Positions 10,878-21,803 of a stretch of 50,984 nt of DNA are shown in pieces. The notes beneath the pieces are model-generated. The model was not told where the DNA came from and ran no database searches. It saw nothing but the letters and a program-made list of their open reading frames with translations. Both the position numbers and the translations under genes were made by a program. The stretch's first letter is position 1. The number at the start of each line of letters is the position of its first letter. The DNA is from Reclinomonas americana ATCC 50394 (lineage: Eukaryota; Jakobida; Jakobea; Jakobida), in the NCBI GenBank assembly GCA_048213135.1, contig PS015498.1, positions 1 through 50,984 of the forward strand. The letters run 5' to 3'.

Positions 10878-11980
10878 TCACCACCTCCCCGGCAATCTCC
10901 GTTCAAGCACCTCAGCATCCTCCAGCACAAAACACCGCAGCACGACATCCACGAGGATCCAATCGTGGTCGCCGTCGTCTATTTCGGCAAGCAGCTCATG
11001 GACAGCCAGCACGGCTGATCGTGCGGCCGCAAGCTCTTGTGCAGCCAGACCACGCGGCGTGGACCACACACGGATGGTGGTATCGTTACTCCCACTAACA
11101 ATGTGCTGCCCGTCGGGAGTGACGGTGACCGCGGTCACATGGGCACCGTGCCCCCCTAACTGTCGCACTACTTCTCCAGTCGTCAGCGACCACACACGAA
11201 TCGTGCTGTCGTGACACCCACTCACGATGTACTGACTATCGGGAGTGACGGCAACACACCGTACCTCATCAGTGTGTCCCTCTAGTCGGCGCACTTGTTC
11301 ACCACTCGCCACAGACCACACTCGCACCGCAATGTCCCAGCCTACGCTCACAATGTGGAGACCATCGGGAGCGACTGCGACCGAGCGCACCGTGTCAGTG
11401 TGCCCCACCAATCGTCGCACTTCCTCTCCACTCGCCAGAGACCACACACGCACAGTCTTGTCTCCGCTCCCACTCACCAGATGCAGACTGTCGGGAGTGA
11501 CGGCGACGGACATCACCGAATACAAATGTCCCTCGAAGCGTCGCACCTCATCGCCACTCCCGAGCGACCACAAGCGCACTGTGCAGTCCTCACTTCCACT
11601 CACGATGTGCTGGCCATTGGGAGTGACGGCGACAGCGTACACCCTTCCAGTGTGACCCTCCAATCGCCGCACCTCCTCACCACTCGCCAGCGACCACACT
11701 CGCACTGTCATGTCTCCACTTCCACTCACCACGTGCAGACCATCGCCAGTGACAACGACAGACCACACCCAGCAAGTGTGTCCGTCCATTCGTCGCACCT
11801 CCTCTCCATTCGCCAGTGACCACACTCGCACTGTACGATCCCAGCCGCCACTCACAACGTGGAGGCCATCGGGAGTGACGGCCACGGACAACACAATGTC
11901 TGCAAGCCTAATTAAAACCTATTCGCTGTAAGGCGCACGTGGAGTAGGTGCAGCAAGCAAGAACGCACCTTGGAGGTCAT
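10878..11980 (-). CDS. WD40-repeat protein, copy B
   Basis: This is the paralogue of the neighbouring WD40 gene in the same orientation. It has about eight near-identical repeats (for example AVTPDGLHVVSGGWDRTVRV) and the same tail (DWILVDVVLRCFVLEDAEV) ending LPGRW and stop at 10878. The first exon appears to be MTSK at 11980-11969, followed by an intron to an acceptor near 11900 (GCTTGCAG). The exact donor is ambiguous because only a donor a few bases further in keeps frame. The shared MT(C/S)K start supports a common origin with copy A. Confidence 0.75.
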
Positions 11981-12068
11981 CGCTTCGTTGCTGGAAAGAG
12001 ACAACGACGTACGACAGTCCCGCACAAGTCCCACACTTTTGTCAAACACAACTTGCAAAGCAGATACA

Positions 12069-12667
12069 ATGGCCGACGAATTGATTGAGCAGATCAGCGC
12101 CTTCTTCGACAGTTGCGTGTCGCTGAGGCGTGCATGCGGTTATCTGCGTGACGCAAGGAGAGCGCGGGTGTGGGCATGTCGGGCAAACATGACGACATGG
12201 GGCGCGCAGATCCACACACGCTTTTTTCCGCACCGGTCTCTCCCCTCTTTCTCCCTTTGTTGTGCCATGGCGTCTCCCCTACGTCCCAACTACTTGCCTC
12301 TCTGCATGTCTCGTTATTCGTGTGGCTTGTATCATGACTTGTCTTGTGTTTCTCCGAGCAAAAGAAAGTTGCACCAGTCACATGCTCACACTCGCACACA
12401 TGCACAGGCGACGAGGGTCAGGAGCAGGTCGCCGAGGCGTTCAAGGCCGCCGACACTGACAACTCTGGCTCGCTGCAGAAGTCGGAGGTGAGAGAACGAG
12501 AGAGAGCGCGCGTTCCGTTTGCAAACAAGTGACGCAAACGCTCACTCACCTTACACTACTAGTTGGCGCAAGTACTGCGCGACCTGGTCGCCAGTGGCGC
12601 GGTGGGCGCTGTGCCGGAGATCTCGCAGGCTGAGATCGATGCTGTTGCGTGCTTTCTTCACAAGTAA
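12069..12667 (+). CDS. Small EF-hand calcium-binding protein
   Basis: Three exons give a protein of about 76 residues: MADELIEQISAFFDS, then DEGQEQVAEAFKAADTDNSG, then SLQKSELAQVLRDLVASG and onward to ACFLHK and stop at 12665-12667. It carries one canonical EF-hand loop (D-T-D-N-S-G-S-L with E at position 12). The flanking helices could form a degenerate second hand. The first intron is about 290 nt. The loop residues are all competent for Ca2+. It starts divergently about 90 bp from WD40 copy B. Confidence 0.75.
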
Positions 12668-12695
12668 CTGTTACAGTGCACGCTGGCAAGCTCAC

Positions 12696-12755
<60 letters not shown>

Positions 12756-12757
12756 GT

Positions 12758-12814
12758 NNNNNNNNNNNNNNNNNNNNNNNNNNNNNNNNNNNNNNNNNNN
12801 NNNNNNNNNNNNNN
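12758..12814. other. Assembly gap (57 N)
   Basis: It follows a (GT)n tract and hides the end of the cytochrome b5 gene. Confidence 0.95.
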
Positions 12815-13538
12815 AGGACAGAGGAGAAGGAGGAGGAGAGGAACTCACCGCCCGGGTTCTTCAGAATGGCATCGCCACCGGGATGCTCGTCGACAAACTC
12901 AGTCACGTCATACACCTGTGACGCGCATGGTGTCAGTGAGTGCGTGCAGACACTCTCTGTCTCTTTCTCTCTCTCTTCTCTCTGTCTCTCTCGCTCTCTC
13001 ACTCACTCACACGCACACTCACAAACACACTCACACACACGCTCACACACACACGCACACAGAGAGAGAGAGACAGCTGCGCACTTAACTTTGCCTTCAA
13101 TCAGCAACCAGCAGTCCTCACGACGATTGTGTCGCGCCAACTCCTCCATTGAGATCTCATTGCCCTGGAGAACGAAATTGAGATGCATGTGCGTGAGAGA
13201 GTGTGTGAGTGTGTGCGTGTGTGTATGAGAGAGAGCGAGAGAGTGAGTGTGTGTGTGTGTGTGTGAATGAACGCAACTCGCGGCTTGGGCTTCTTCGATG
13301 CCGCCACTGCATGCAAATGACAGTGAGTGCATTTCATCTTGTGCGCACACACGCACACACAAGAGAGAGAGAGAGCAAAAGAGTAAGTGTGTGTGTGCTT
13401 TGGTTTTTCACCTGGCAGCTGATGCGAGCTCTTTGGCATCACGCACTGAATGGTGAGTGCAAAGGCCAGCACGCCCAGCACAGCCGCGCCCACAAGGAGC
13501 AGCGGAGATGAGTCCCACAGTTGCCACACAATGTCCAT
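12815..13538 (-). CDS. N-anchored cytochrome b5 domain protein, 3' end lost in gap
   Basis: The protein begins MDIVWQLWDSSPLLL with one transmembrane helix (LLVGAAVLGVLAFALTIQ), then a short basic linker (KKPKPR). A cytochrome b5 domain follows: ISMEELARHN, DCWLLIEGKVYDVTEF, VDEHPGGDAILKNPGG. HPGG carries the first axial haem ligand. The second ligand histidine and the domain end are absent because an intron runs into the N gap at 12758-12814. Introns at about 13380-13310, 13265-13165 and 13090-12915 are rich in CA/CT repeats. An N-terminal anchor differs from the usual tail-anchored microsomal b5 and recalls MAPR or plant N-anchored forms. Confidence 0.75.
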
Positions 13539-13675
13539 TGATGATCTCTTACGCGCGAAAAGAACAAAGGAAGAAGAGTTGCCTTGATCAATCAATGAAA
13601 TGCATGACGACGAGTAGAGGTACACTGTCAACGTGCAAGCGAGGGCCCCACGTGGAACCCCGCTATATGTGCTTC

Positions 13676-13779
13676 TTAGAGCGAGGCAGCAATGGCAGCG
13701 AGGCACACGAGCTTGCAGAACTCGGTGAACTCCTTGACGCTGAGCGCACCCGAGTGATCAGTGTCGAGCTCCGCAAACG

Positions 13780-13790
<11 letters not shown>
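13676..13790 (-). CDS. EF-hand protein, last exon only
   Basis: A clean acceptor (TGTGCAG) opens an exon reading SFAELDTDHSGALSVKEF then TEFCKLVCLAAIAASL and stop at 13676. The loop D-T-D-H-S-G-A-L..E is a canonical EF-hand. Upstream sequence is a (GT)n intron entering the gap at 13847-13895, so the 5' exons are missing. It is similar in size and loop to the small EF-hand gene at 12069 and may be its paralogue. Confidence 0.6.
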
Positions 13791-13841
<51 letters not shown>

Positions 13842-13846
13842 GTGAG

Positions 13847-13895
13847 NNNNNNNNNNNNNNNNNNNNNNNNNNNNNNNNNNNNNNNNNNNNNNNNN
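13847..13895. other. Assembly gap (49 N)
   Basis: It adjoins a (CA)n tract and hides the 5' exons of the genes on both sides. Confidence 0.95.
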
Positions 13896-14042
13896 CCCTG
13901 CGCACTCACTCTCGTGGTAGCCGACAACACGGTCAGCTTCAATGGCCCGCACCACCCGGATCGCGCGCGCGACACGCTCACGCACTACTACATTGGCGAT
14001 CTGAAGACCGAGGAGAAGGAGTTTGTCATGAAGAAGCGCTGA
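13896..14042 (+). CDS. C-terminal exon of an unrecognised gene
   Basis: After the gap, an acceptor-like GTGGTAG leads to an open frame ADNTVSFNGPHHPDRARD, then TLTHYYIGDLKTEEKEF, VMKKR and a TGA at 14040-14042. The charged, non-repetitive composition suggests a real terminal exon. The 5' exons would lie in the gap. No family was recognised. The opposite strand is also open here, so orientation is not certain. Confidence 0.4.
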   Translation, partial: PCALTLVVADNTVSFNGPHHPDRARDTLTHYYIGDLKTEEKEFVMKKR

Positions 14043-14167
14043 GTTGCCGCGCTTTCTTTCTTTCGCTCTTTCGCACCTCGTAGACTGTGCGTGCCTCTTG
14101 TTGCACCTGCCCCCAGCACACAGCGACTGCATATTATATGAATACACACACACACCCCTTTCTTCTA

Positions 14168-16480
14168 TTATTGATGTTGCGCGATGATTGCATCGGCGGC
14201 GGCGTCGCCAATGGCCAGACACGCGGCGTTGGGGTTGACGGACACTGGCCGCGGCATGATTGAGGCATCGGCGACACGCACGCCACGCACACCCTGCGAC
14301 AGAGGGAAAACACTCAAGGTCAGTTTTTTCTTGAAGGCGTACCTTGCGCCAATGCAGACGCACCAGAACCGCAAAGTCTTCGTCGACCACCGCTCGCATC
14401 GCACCTGTGTAGCTCACATCTGTCAGCCGCCACAACCCCCTGCGACACAGCAACACGCGACGCAACATGTTCCCGTGGGGTGGAAACTAAAGGCAACACG
14501 AAAATCAGCACATTGCGCTCAAACTCAAGGCCGACGGCCACGCAACATGGTAAGACACGAGAGCTGAATCATGGTGCGCAGCGCGCGTGGTCGCATGGCG
14601 ACGAGCGAGCCCGGTAATAGATTGAGCAGAGCGCCAAACGCTCGGCCATACGCCTCCGCCGCACGCTCGCGCAATCGCAGCACGTGTTGCGTCAGCTCAC
14701 ACACCGCCTCGATGTCTGCGTGCAGTGATCGTCAAACGGTGTGTACACCCACCCCTCCCCCCACGTGGAACAGACCTCGTTCGTCGGAGAGGTACGCCGG
14801 GTCAATGTCGATTTGCTTGTCGTGTCTCAGCCGAACAGCGCCACGCGAGAACGGCTGCACCAGAACGACGAGGTAGCCGGAGACGCGAGAGCAGAGCAGG
14901 TACTGTAGGAGGTCGCCGAACCAGCTGTAGAGACGCGTTGACAGGCACCACGACATGATCGAGCAGAAACAGCGCAGCAGCAGCGGAAACCACCCGAGCA
15001 GCATGGATGCCACAGCCTCAATCAGGATGAACGGCAACAGAAACGGAGTTACGCGGCCGCCGTTCATAGCCAACACCTGCCCCTGCACACCCTGCCGCGT
15101 CACTGGCAGACTTGTGACGGAGAAATCGTGCGGAGCTGCGGCAGCGTGTGAGACGAGCGAAGCGCGCGAGTTGCCTTTGTACTTCCTCTTCATCCTACCT
15201 TCGTGCTGACTGCGCTTGCTGTGTAGATTCATCACGGGGAAGGCGAGGTGGTCCGACAGGTTGCGACCGACCTGCGGTTGATCCACAAACACGTGCACGC
15301 CGGCACGAGTCAACTCCTCCACGGGCCCGACACCAGATCGCAGCAGAATCTGTGCGCAGCGTGTAAGCAGCTGCTGCCGTGATGAGCGTGCTCTTCGCAC
15401 TCACGAAACGGCAGGTGACTGAATGGCTCCGGCGCACAGCACGACTTCGCGATTGCACCGAATGACCTCCAGCACACCATCGCTCTCCACCTCAACACCC
15501 TCGCACACCACAGCACCGTCCTCATCCCGTCGACTCAGCAGCAATCGCCTTACCGTGACCCCACACCGCAGCTCCAGTGTGGAGCGTCGGCCCAGCACCG
15601 GACGCACAAAGGCATCGAAGGGAGATCGCCTCCGCCACTTGCCTGCGACCGACTCGACTGCCGCCCCGACCAACGACGTGTGCCCCGATCGTGTCCGTGC
15701 CGCTGCCTCCACTCGCCCGAGACCAGCGCGAACGCCTGCAACCGCACAAGTCAGCAGACTCCACTTGCGATGGGCAACCGCTGGAGAGAGATGCACAACG
15801 CAGCTGCCCTCCATGAACGCCTTCACGAAGCAGTCATCGTCGCGAACGACTGGCGGACCGTCGCTGCCAAACATGACATGCTGCACGTACATGCACAGCA
15901 TATAAGCCACACACACACTGCTGGTCGTCATGCGATCACAGCCAGAGCATAGCACAACGCACCTCCACTCGTGCGAAATGCTGCTCCATTCTCTCCGCCG
16001 ACAAGCTGGCCACATTCCACGCCTGAAAGTCACTGGCCGGCGGCACCAACCACAGCATGGCATTCACTGCCGAGCCACCGCCGACTCCCTTGATCGTGGG
16101 GAACGAGTACAATCAGCAATCTCTGTCTCTGTTTTCCACTCATACAGACATGCACACCTTGCCCTGCAACATGGCCACTCTCCGGTTCCCACACTGCGCC
16201 TGTGCGACTGTACGTAGTTGCCAGTCGCAGGCCGAGTACGCAGCCAGTGGCCACTTGCGAGGTTCGCCGAGATGCGCAGGCAACGCATCACATCCTGCAT
16301 GCATGCAATCAGTCGGTCTCCTCTCTTTTCTTTGTGTCATTCTCAGAGAGACGCACCAGCCTCCAGCAACAACACTCGTGCAGTCTCACTGCGAGAGAGC
16401 TTCTCAGCGACCACACAGCCACTCGAGCCGGCCCCGACCACAATGTAATCAAACTCGGTTCTCTCCGCTGTCGAATGCAT
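14168..16480 (-). CDS. GMC-family FAD oxidoreductase
   Basis: The N-terminus has the FAD-binding Rossmann motif [19 protein letters not shown] followed by VLLLEAGA. Later blocks are [10 protein letters not shown], a substrate region, [12 protein letters not shown] (GMC signature 2 region), LLRSGVGP and [13 protein letters not shown]. The C-terminal block is [14 protein letters not shown]...[15 protein letters not shown]. These appear in family order, so this is a glucose-methanol-choline oxidoreductase, probably choline- or alcohol-dehydrogenase-like. A hydrophobic insert around 14890-15060 ([16 protein letters not shown] and following) is unusual and could be membrane-associated. There are many short introns. 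The start at 16480 gives a normal short leader; an upstream ATG at 16522 would add 14 residues. Substrate is unknown. Confidence 0.85.
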
Positions 16481-16639
16481 CTTGATTGATTGTCGGAACT
16501 GGGACAACTCCCGGATCGACATCGCGTCGTGCCTCACAACACCATCATTTTACAGAGAACGCTTTGAAGAACATAACACACGTCGCGCACAGGTGTGGAG
16601 GGCTGAATATCGTAAAGAACAAGGGAGGTGGGGGGATTA

Positions 16640-19600
16640 TCATCTGCCTTGCAGCACCGAGGCAAAAGCGTCGCGTTCTGTGTGCAAGCGATGAGCTGCA
16701 ACGAACACGGTGTGTGCATGTGTGGATCCATACGCACCAGCCAGTGGCAAGTGGCCACGGAGGGTTAGCTGAAGCATGCGTACAATGGGCCTCTTCAGGC
16801 CCATGTTTTCCAGCTCGTCAAAGAAGCGCATCAGCATGCGAATCACATAAATGCCCTGTTCAAGTGTACGCGGTGGTGTGAGCGACTGGCGTGGATGCTG
16901 TCATGAGGATGTGCGCGCAACATTCTCGTGCAATACGCCGAGGACTTGATCCTGCAACTCGGGCGGCCACATGGCCTCGCGACCGGCCGTGTGGACCAGC
17001 ACCGCGACCGAGTCGGAAACATTAATGGGCGCGATCGGATCGCGACTCTGCACAGTCTCCAGCGCACGATTCATGCTGGACGACTGTGGCGTGTACGTCT
17101 CCGTGGACGTGTACCGACCGAAACGATCGACTGCCAGCGATTGAGACACAGGGGGGAGGAAATAAGATGAATGACAGGAGCAAGCAAGCAAACCTCGTTC
17201 GGTAAAGGCTGGCGACAGGCCAGTCGACGCAGCGTTGGTGGAACCCTGCTGCAACTCGCGCAGACGCTCCAGTGGCGGTGTATAAATTGGACCTCTGGCG
17301 CCGAAGGACGACTGTGGCGGTGGCGTGGCCGCACCGACGAGCTGCTGCGATGCCGGGACTTGCTGCCGCGATCCTTCCTCGGGCGCAAAGTGCACCTGCC
17401 GACGAGGAGAGTTGACGTTGGTCGGGGCAGACATGGAGGCGGCGGCGGCGGCGGCAGTGGCGGCGGGTGCCACTGGTGGCGGCTGACGTGTCGGCGTGTC
17501 GCGCGGTGACGCAAACACTTGCGAGAACACATCGAGCGGCGTCTTGACTTCGGGAACCTCGCGCATTGAGCCGAGATGCACACGCGTGTACTGCGTCGGG
17601 GTCGACTGCGCGCCGATTCCCACAAACGACGCCCGAGTGACATCCGGATGTGGATTGAGGCGGTACAACGACGGACCGTTGCTCTCCTGCGGAGTACTCC
17701 TTCCGCTACCACTACCACCACCAGCAGCAGCACTAAAATCAGCAGCGGCCGCTCGCCACCGCTCACTGCACAACGGTCACAAAAAATATCAGCACACACA
17801 CTCCTGTGATTGAGTGCGTGGCATGTTGCGACAGCTCGCACCTGTCGTCGGGAGCGGGTGGCCGGCTGCCATTGCCAGACGATGGTGGTCGGTTCAGTGG
17901 CCGTGCGGGTACCGGTTCGGCAAAGAGAGCGCGCGGCTCGCCATCCTGTCGCAACTGCGCAGCGACCGAACGAGTAAACAGTTCGTCGTTTCGCCGCGAA
18001 TCCCCGTCCTCACGACTGCCGTGTCAAGGAGTGGTAAGCATCCACTTTTCACGTGGGAGAAAAATAAGGCGACGTACTCGGCGCTGTACCCGAGCGTCAA
18101 CGGCGATTGGTAGCCCATCGAGGAAAATGGCGATCTGATCAAGAGGGAGTCAGCGGCAACGATCCCGCAAGGCATCCATCATCAGTCGTTACCGATACTG
18201 GTCGGAGATCTCCTCCGCTCTGCGGTACGTGTGTGAGGATGCAATGAAAGAAGCAAGGGGGAATGAGCGAATGAACTGCTCACCGACTGCGATTCGCTGC
18301 CGCCTGCGGTGTGTTGATGGTACTCCTGTATCATGGCAGCAAGTGCATGTCAGTCATCCCTTCCCCATCCGAGAGAGACAAACCTCGATCACCGTACCTA
18401 AACGGCTCCCGGGCAGGAGTCGAGCCGAGGGCCGATGCCGAGAGACCAGGTGCACTGCATGGATTACAGTGGGTGGGTCCAAGGGACGCACACAGGAAAG
18501 GAATCCATGGAAAAAATGCAACTTGGACTGGCTCGACAGCAGCGTTGTCTGCGTTGCTGGTGTGGCACCGTTGCCGTTGCTGCGAGAAGCGCGCTATGGT
18601 CAGCATCTCTACGACTCTTGCAGTGCGATACACACAACAATGTACCTCGACAGTGATCCATAGTCAGTGGCAGCGCCACCCGCCCTGCAACAATGAGTGA
18701 GTTGTTGTGTGCTACAATCTGCAAGATGCCGCCCTCATAACAAGCGCACCCTTCCACACGACCACCGGCATCGTAGGAGCGACCGTCGGGGTTGGCCAGC
18801 AGCGTGCGCAGCGTGCTCATGGTGTCATCCCATCGGTCCGCTCCGAACCGTGACAAGGCCGACGACGACTGCCCATTTCCCGGAGTGCTCGACGACGAAA
18901 ATGACGACACTGGAGCGGGTGATTTGCTGAGCATGCGACGATCGTCGTCCAGTCGGCGCTCCGACATTTCCAGGCGCTTCACCTGCGGGTCGTACCACGA
19001 GTGACGCGTGGCGCCCGCGTCTTCGCCCAGTGCAGGTGACTTGGTGCGCCAGGCGCTGCTGTCGCTCAGCGTCTCATACGGCGCGCGTCTCTCCTCGCGC
19101 TCCATTTCCTGAGCCTGCCGGAGCGATCTCAGCTCCTCTGGCGACGGTTGGAACGGATTCGGCTGCAAGCGTGGACGTGTAGGCGACGGTGGTGGGCCGC
19201 CGCCAGTCGCGGTGTCAGTGGCGCTGATGTTGCTGCGTCCGGAACCACTGCTGGGCGGTTGCGGCGACGGACGTGTGGGCGGACCGCGGTAATAGCTGTG
19301 TGGGGACGTTAGTGTGTGCCCTCGCAACGATTGTCAAGGATGAGTACTGACCCCGACGTCCCCTCTGCCAGCGACTTGGCATGTGGCGAGTTGCGCAGCG
19401 TGTTGGGTAGTTCCAGGAAATACGCGTCACCCATGGGAGTCTCGGCCACACTGTGCCCGCCGAAAAACAGGATTCCATCCACCGTGCCCCCAATGTCTGC
19501 GCACGAAAGCTCAGCTGTGCGCGGAGCGTGAAGAAAAATATGATGATCAGCCACCCACCGCGCTTGGTGATCTTGCACAGTGAATGACACGATCGCTCCG

Positions 19601-20909
19601 GCAGCAGGCCTTGGATGTCGGGTCGTATCCACGCCAGCTCCTCTGTGAAGAAGGGAGAAGGGGGGTGAGGGAAAGGGGGAAAAGGGGGGAAAGGGGTGGA
19701 GGAAGGCGGAGGAAAAGGGATGGGAAGGGCGTGAATGAGGGGAAAGGGATGACAAGAGCATGAGTGAGCGAAATTGACGGTCGGAAAGAGTATACTTTGG
19801 AGAAGGAGGATCTCTCACGCTTTCTGCATGTGCGTAGAGAAGGGAGAGAAGGGCGTGACTGATTGAAGAGAAAAAAGAAGAGAGGGGCGTGAATGAGCGA
19901 ATTAGCAAAGGGGGAATGGGGTGAGACGAGCGCGAATAAGTGAGGTAAGGGATGAGAAGAGAGCGAGGGAGCGATACTGGCGGTCGGAAAGAGTGTGCAT
20001 TGGAGAAGGAGGATCTGTCTCGCTCCCTGTATGCGTGTAGGGAAAAGGGATGAAAGTGGCGTGGGGTGAGGAAGAAGAGAAGAGAAGAGCGCGAGGGAGC
20101 GAAACAGACAGTCGGGAAGAGTGCTTTGCTCTCTCGCTCTCTGTATGCGTGTAGGAAGGGAAAGTGGCGTGAATGATTAAGGGGGAAGGGATGCGAGGAG
20201 CGTGAAAGAGCGAAACTGACAGACGGAAAGAGTGTGCTTTTGAGAAGAAGACTCTCTCGTTTCTGTTGGCGCAAAGGGAATGAGTGAGGGGTGGGGATGA
20301 GAGGAGCGTGAAAGAGCGGAAGGGACATGTGCTTGGTGAAGGAGATTCTCTCTCTCTCTCGCTCTTTCCTGTATGACCCAGTGCCTGCGGGTCACAGAAG
20401 TGACACATGTTGCATCTCCCAGAGTGTGGCTGCTCACCAAGACGAAGCACGTAGGCGTCGTTGTAGGTCGTCGTGTCCTTGCCACCCAGCATCAGCGCCG
20501 ACTGGTCACTCAGGCGCACAAACGAATGACCGCAGCGTCCGCCGACCACACATCCCGCCAGCTCCACCTCCTTGCACGTATTGTTGTCTGCGCACGCGTG
20601 TGAGCACGTGCGTGCCTCAGTCAATCACCGACATGCAACGCGCGGCACACAACTCAGGTTAAACACAAAGGTGTCGTCCAGCACACGCTCCGCCTGCGAG
20701 ATGCCACCGTGCAGCAGCACAGAGCGATTCCCGAGCAGCACGGCAGCGTGCAAGCGGCGGGCTCGAGGCAGGGCGCCGAGGAAATCCACTCGCCGACACG
20801 TCAACAAGTCTGTTTCCATCCCTCAAGGTGAGGCACCAACGGTGAAGAAGGCTCTCTTGCGCTCTCCCTCTCTCTCTCTCTTTGCTTTCTCTCCGTCTCT
20901 TTCTCTCTT

Positions 20910-20979
<70 letters not shown>

Positions 20980-21559
20980 NNNNNNNNNNNNNNNNNNNNC
21001 AAGACGAGTCATTGCATGCAACAACAACGCCGATTAACGCCCGCAGCAGCTCGCACGCAAACCATCCGTGTTACCAGCGACTGTACTGGTCGCCGTATGC
21101 AATCCAAAGCCTCCAAACAGCACCGCACGTCCATCCGGTCGCGCAATGCACGTGTGTCCATAGCTGCATCGCATTCAGATGGAATTTCCCGCGCTGATGT
21201 TGCCACGCACTCACACTCAACACTCACCGCGGCCCTGGTGCCGACGACCAACCAACCTCACGTCGCCCCGACGACTAACACACACACGCGCGTGAGAGAA
21301 CAAAAAGAGAGTGAATCATAACGGTCACTTTTTCTACGATGCGCGCGCGCTCTCTCTGGGTGCGTGCGTGTGTCTGCTCAGCACACGCAACAGACAAGGC
21401 CAGTCCGTACTTGTCGCCAATGCCTGCACCATCGCCACTGACAGTGGTCTCATCCGCAGAGATCAGAGGGCGGCAAATGAGCGTCACTTGCATGCTGGAG
21501 GTGGCCGCTGGCAGCAGCGCAACAGGCGGGAGAAGCGAAGGACTCAGCGGAGTGCTCAT
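16640..21559 (-). CDS. Kelch-repeat protein with long low-complexity tail
   Basis: The start is the ATG at 21559 (MSTPLSPSLLPPVALLPAAT). Kelch repeats follow: GHTCIARPDGRAVLFGGFG, ARRLHAAVLLGNRSVLLHGG, CGHSFVRLSDQSALMLGGKD and VDGILFFGGHSVAETPMGD. These should form a propeller. After them lies a long disordered region rich in Ser/Pro/Arg/Gln, with a coiled stretch (AQEMEREERRAPYE). A folded C-terminus reads WPPELQDQVLGVLHEN then GIYVIRMLMRFFDELENMG and RPIVRMLQLTLRGHLPL, ending SVLQGR. Frame-consistent introns join these parts, so I read one gene, though a split near 18200-18460 is possible. Gap 20980-20999 interrupts an intron near the second Kelch repeat. The last intron (42 nt) is stop-free and in frame. 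Confidence 0.7.
19640..20425 (-). repeat. Intron minisatellite in the Kelch gene
   Basis: A purine-rich (on +) intron with at least four diverged copies of a 110-200 bp unit. The most conserved part reads like GAGCGAAACTGACAGACGGA followed by AAGAGTGTGC, at about 19767, 19968, 20096 and 20208. Copies usually end with a TATGCGTGTAG-like block and GGGAAAGGG spacers. Confidence 0.75.
20980..20999. other. Assembly gap (20 N)
   Basis: It follows about 80 bp of (CT)n in a Kelch-gene intron. Confidence 0.95.
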
Positions 21560-21803
21560 GATGCTCCACAGAAAAGCGCGGGCTCGTTTGGATGAAAGAG
21601 TCACCGCTCGTTCGAAAATTCCTCCAGTGTGCGTCTTTGTGCGTGTCTTTATTGAGAGAGCAACAGCTCATGTCGGGTGCGGCAGTGTCGTGGCCGGTGT
21701 TCCGGTACACGTCATCAGGCGCAGTGCTGACTCGATGTTGCGTTTTGCTCACTCTTCTTGACTTGATACGACATCGGACGCGTGCTCACTCACGCGATCA
21801 GTG
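21560..21803. promoter_or_regulatory. Divergent promoter region, Kelch / PH genes
   Basis: This 244-bp spacer lies between two start codons on opposite strands. It contains GACGCGTGCTCACTCACGCG just before the right-hand ATG, a near-palindromic run. No TATA box is evident. A shared promoter is inferred from layout alone. Confidence 0.4.

Noticed and set aside
9542-11931. Plus-strand frames opposite the WD40 genes
   Set aside because: They mirror the periodic WD40 codons and have Ser/Thr/Arg-rich repeats with no start context or domain.
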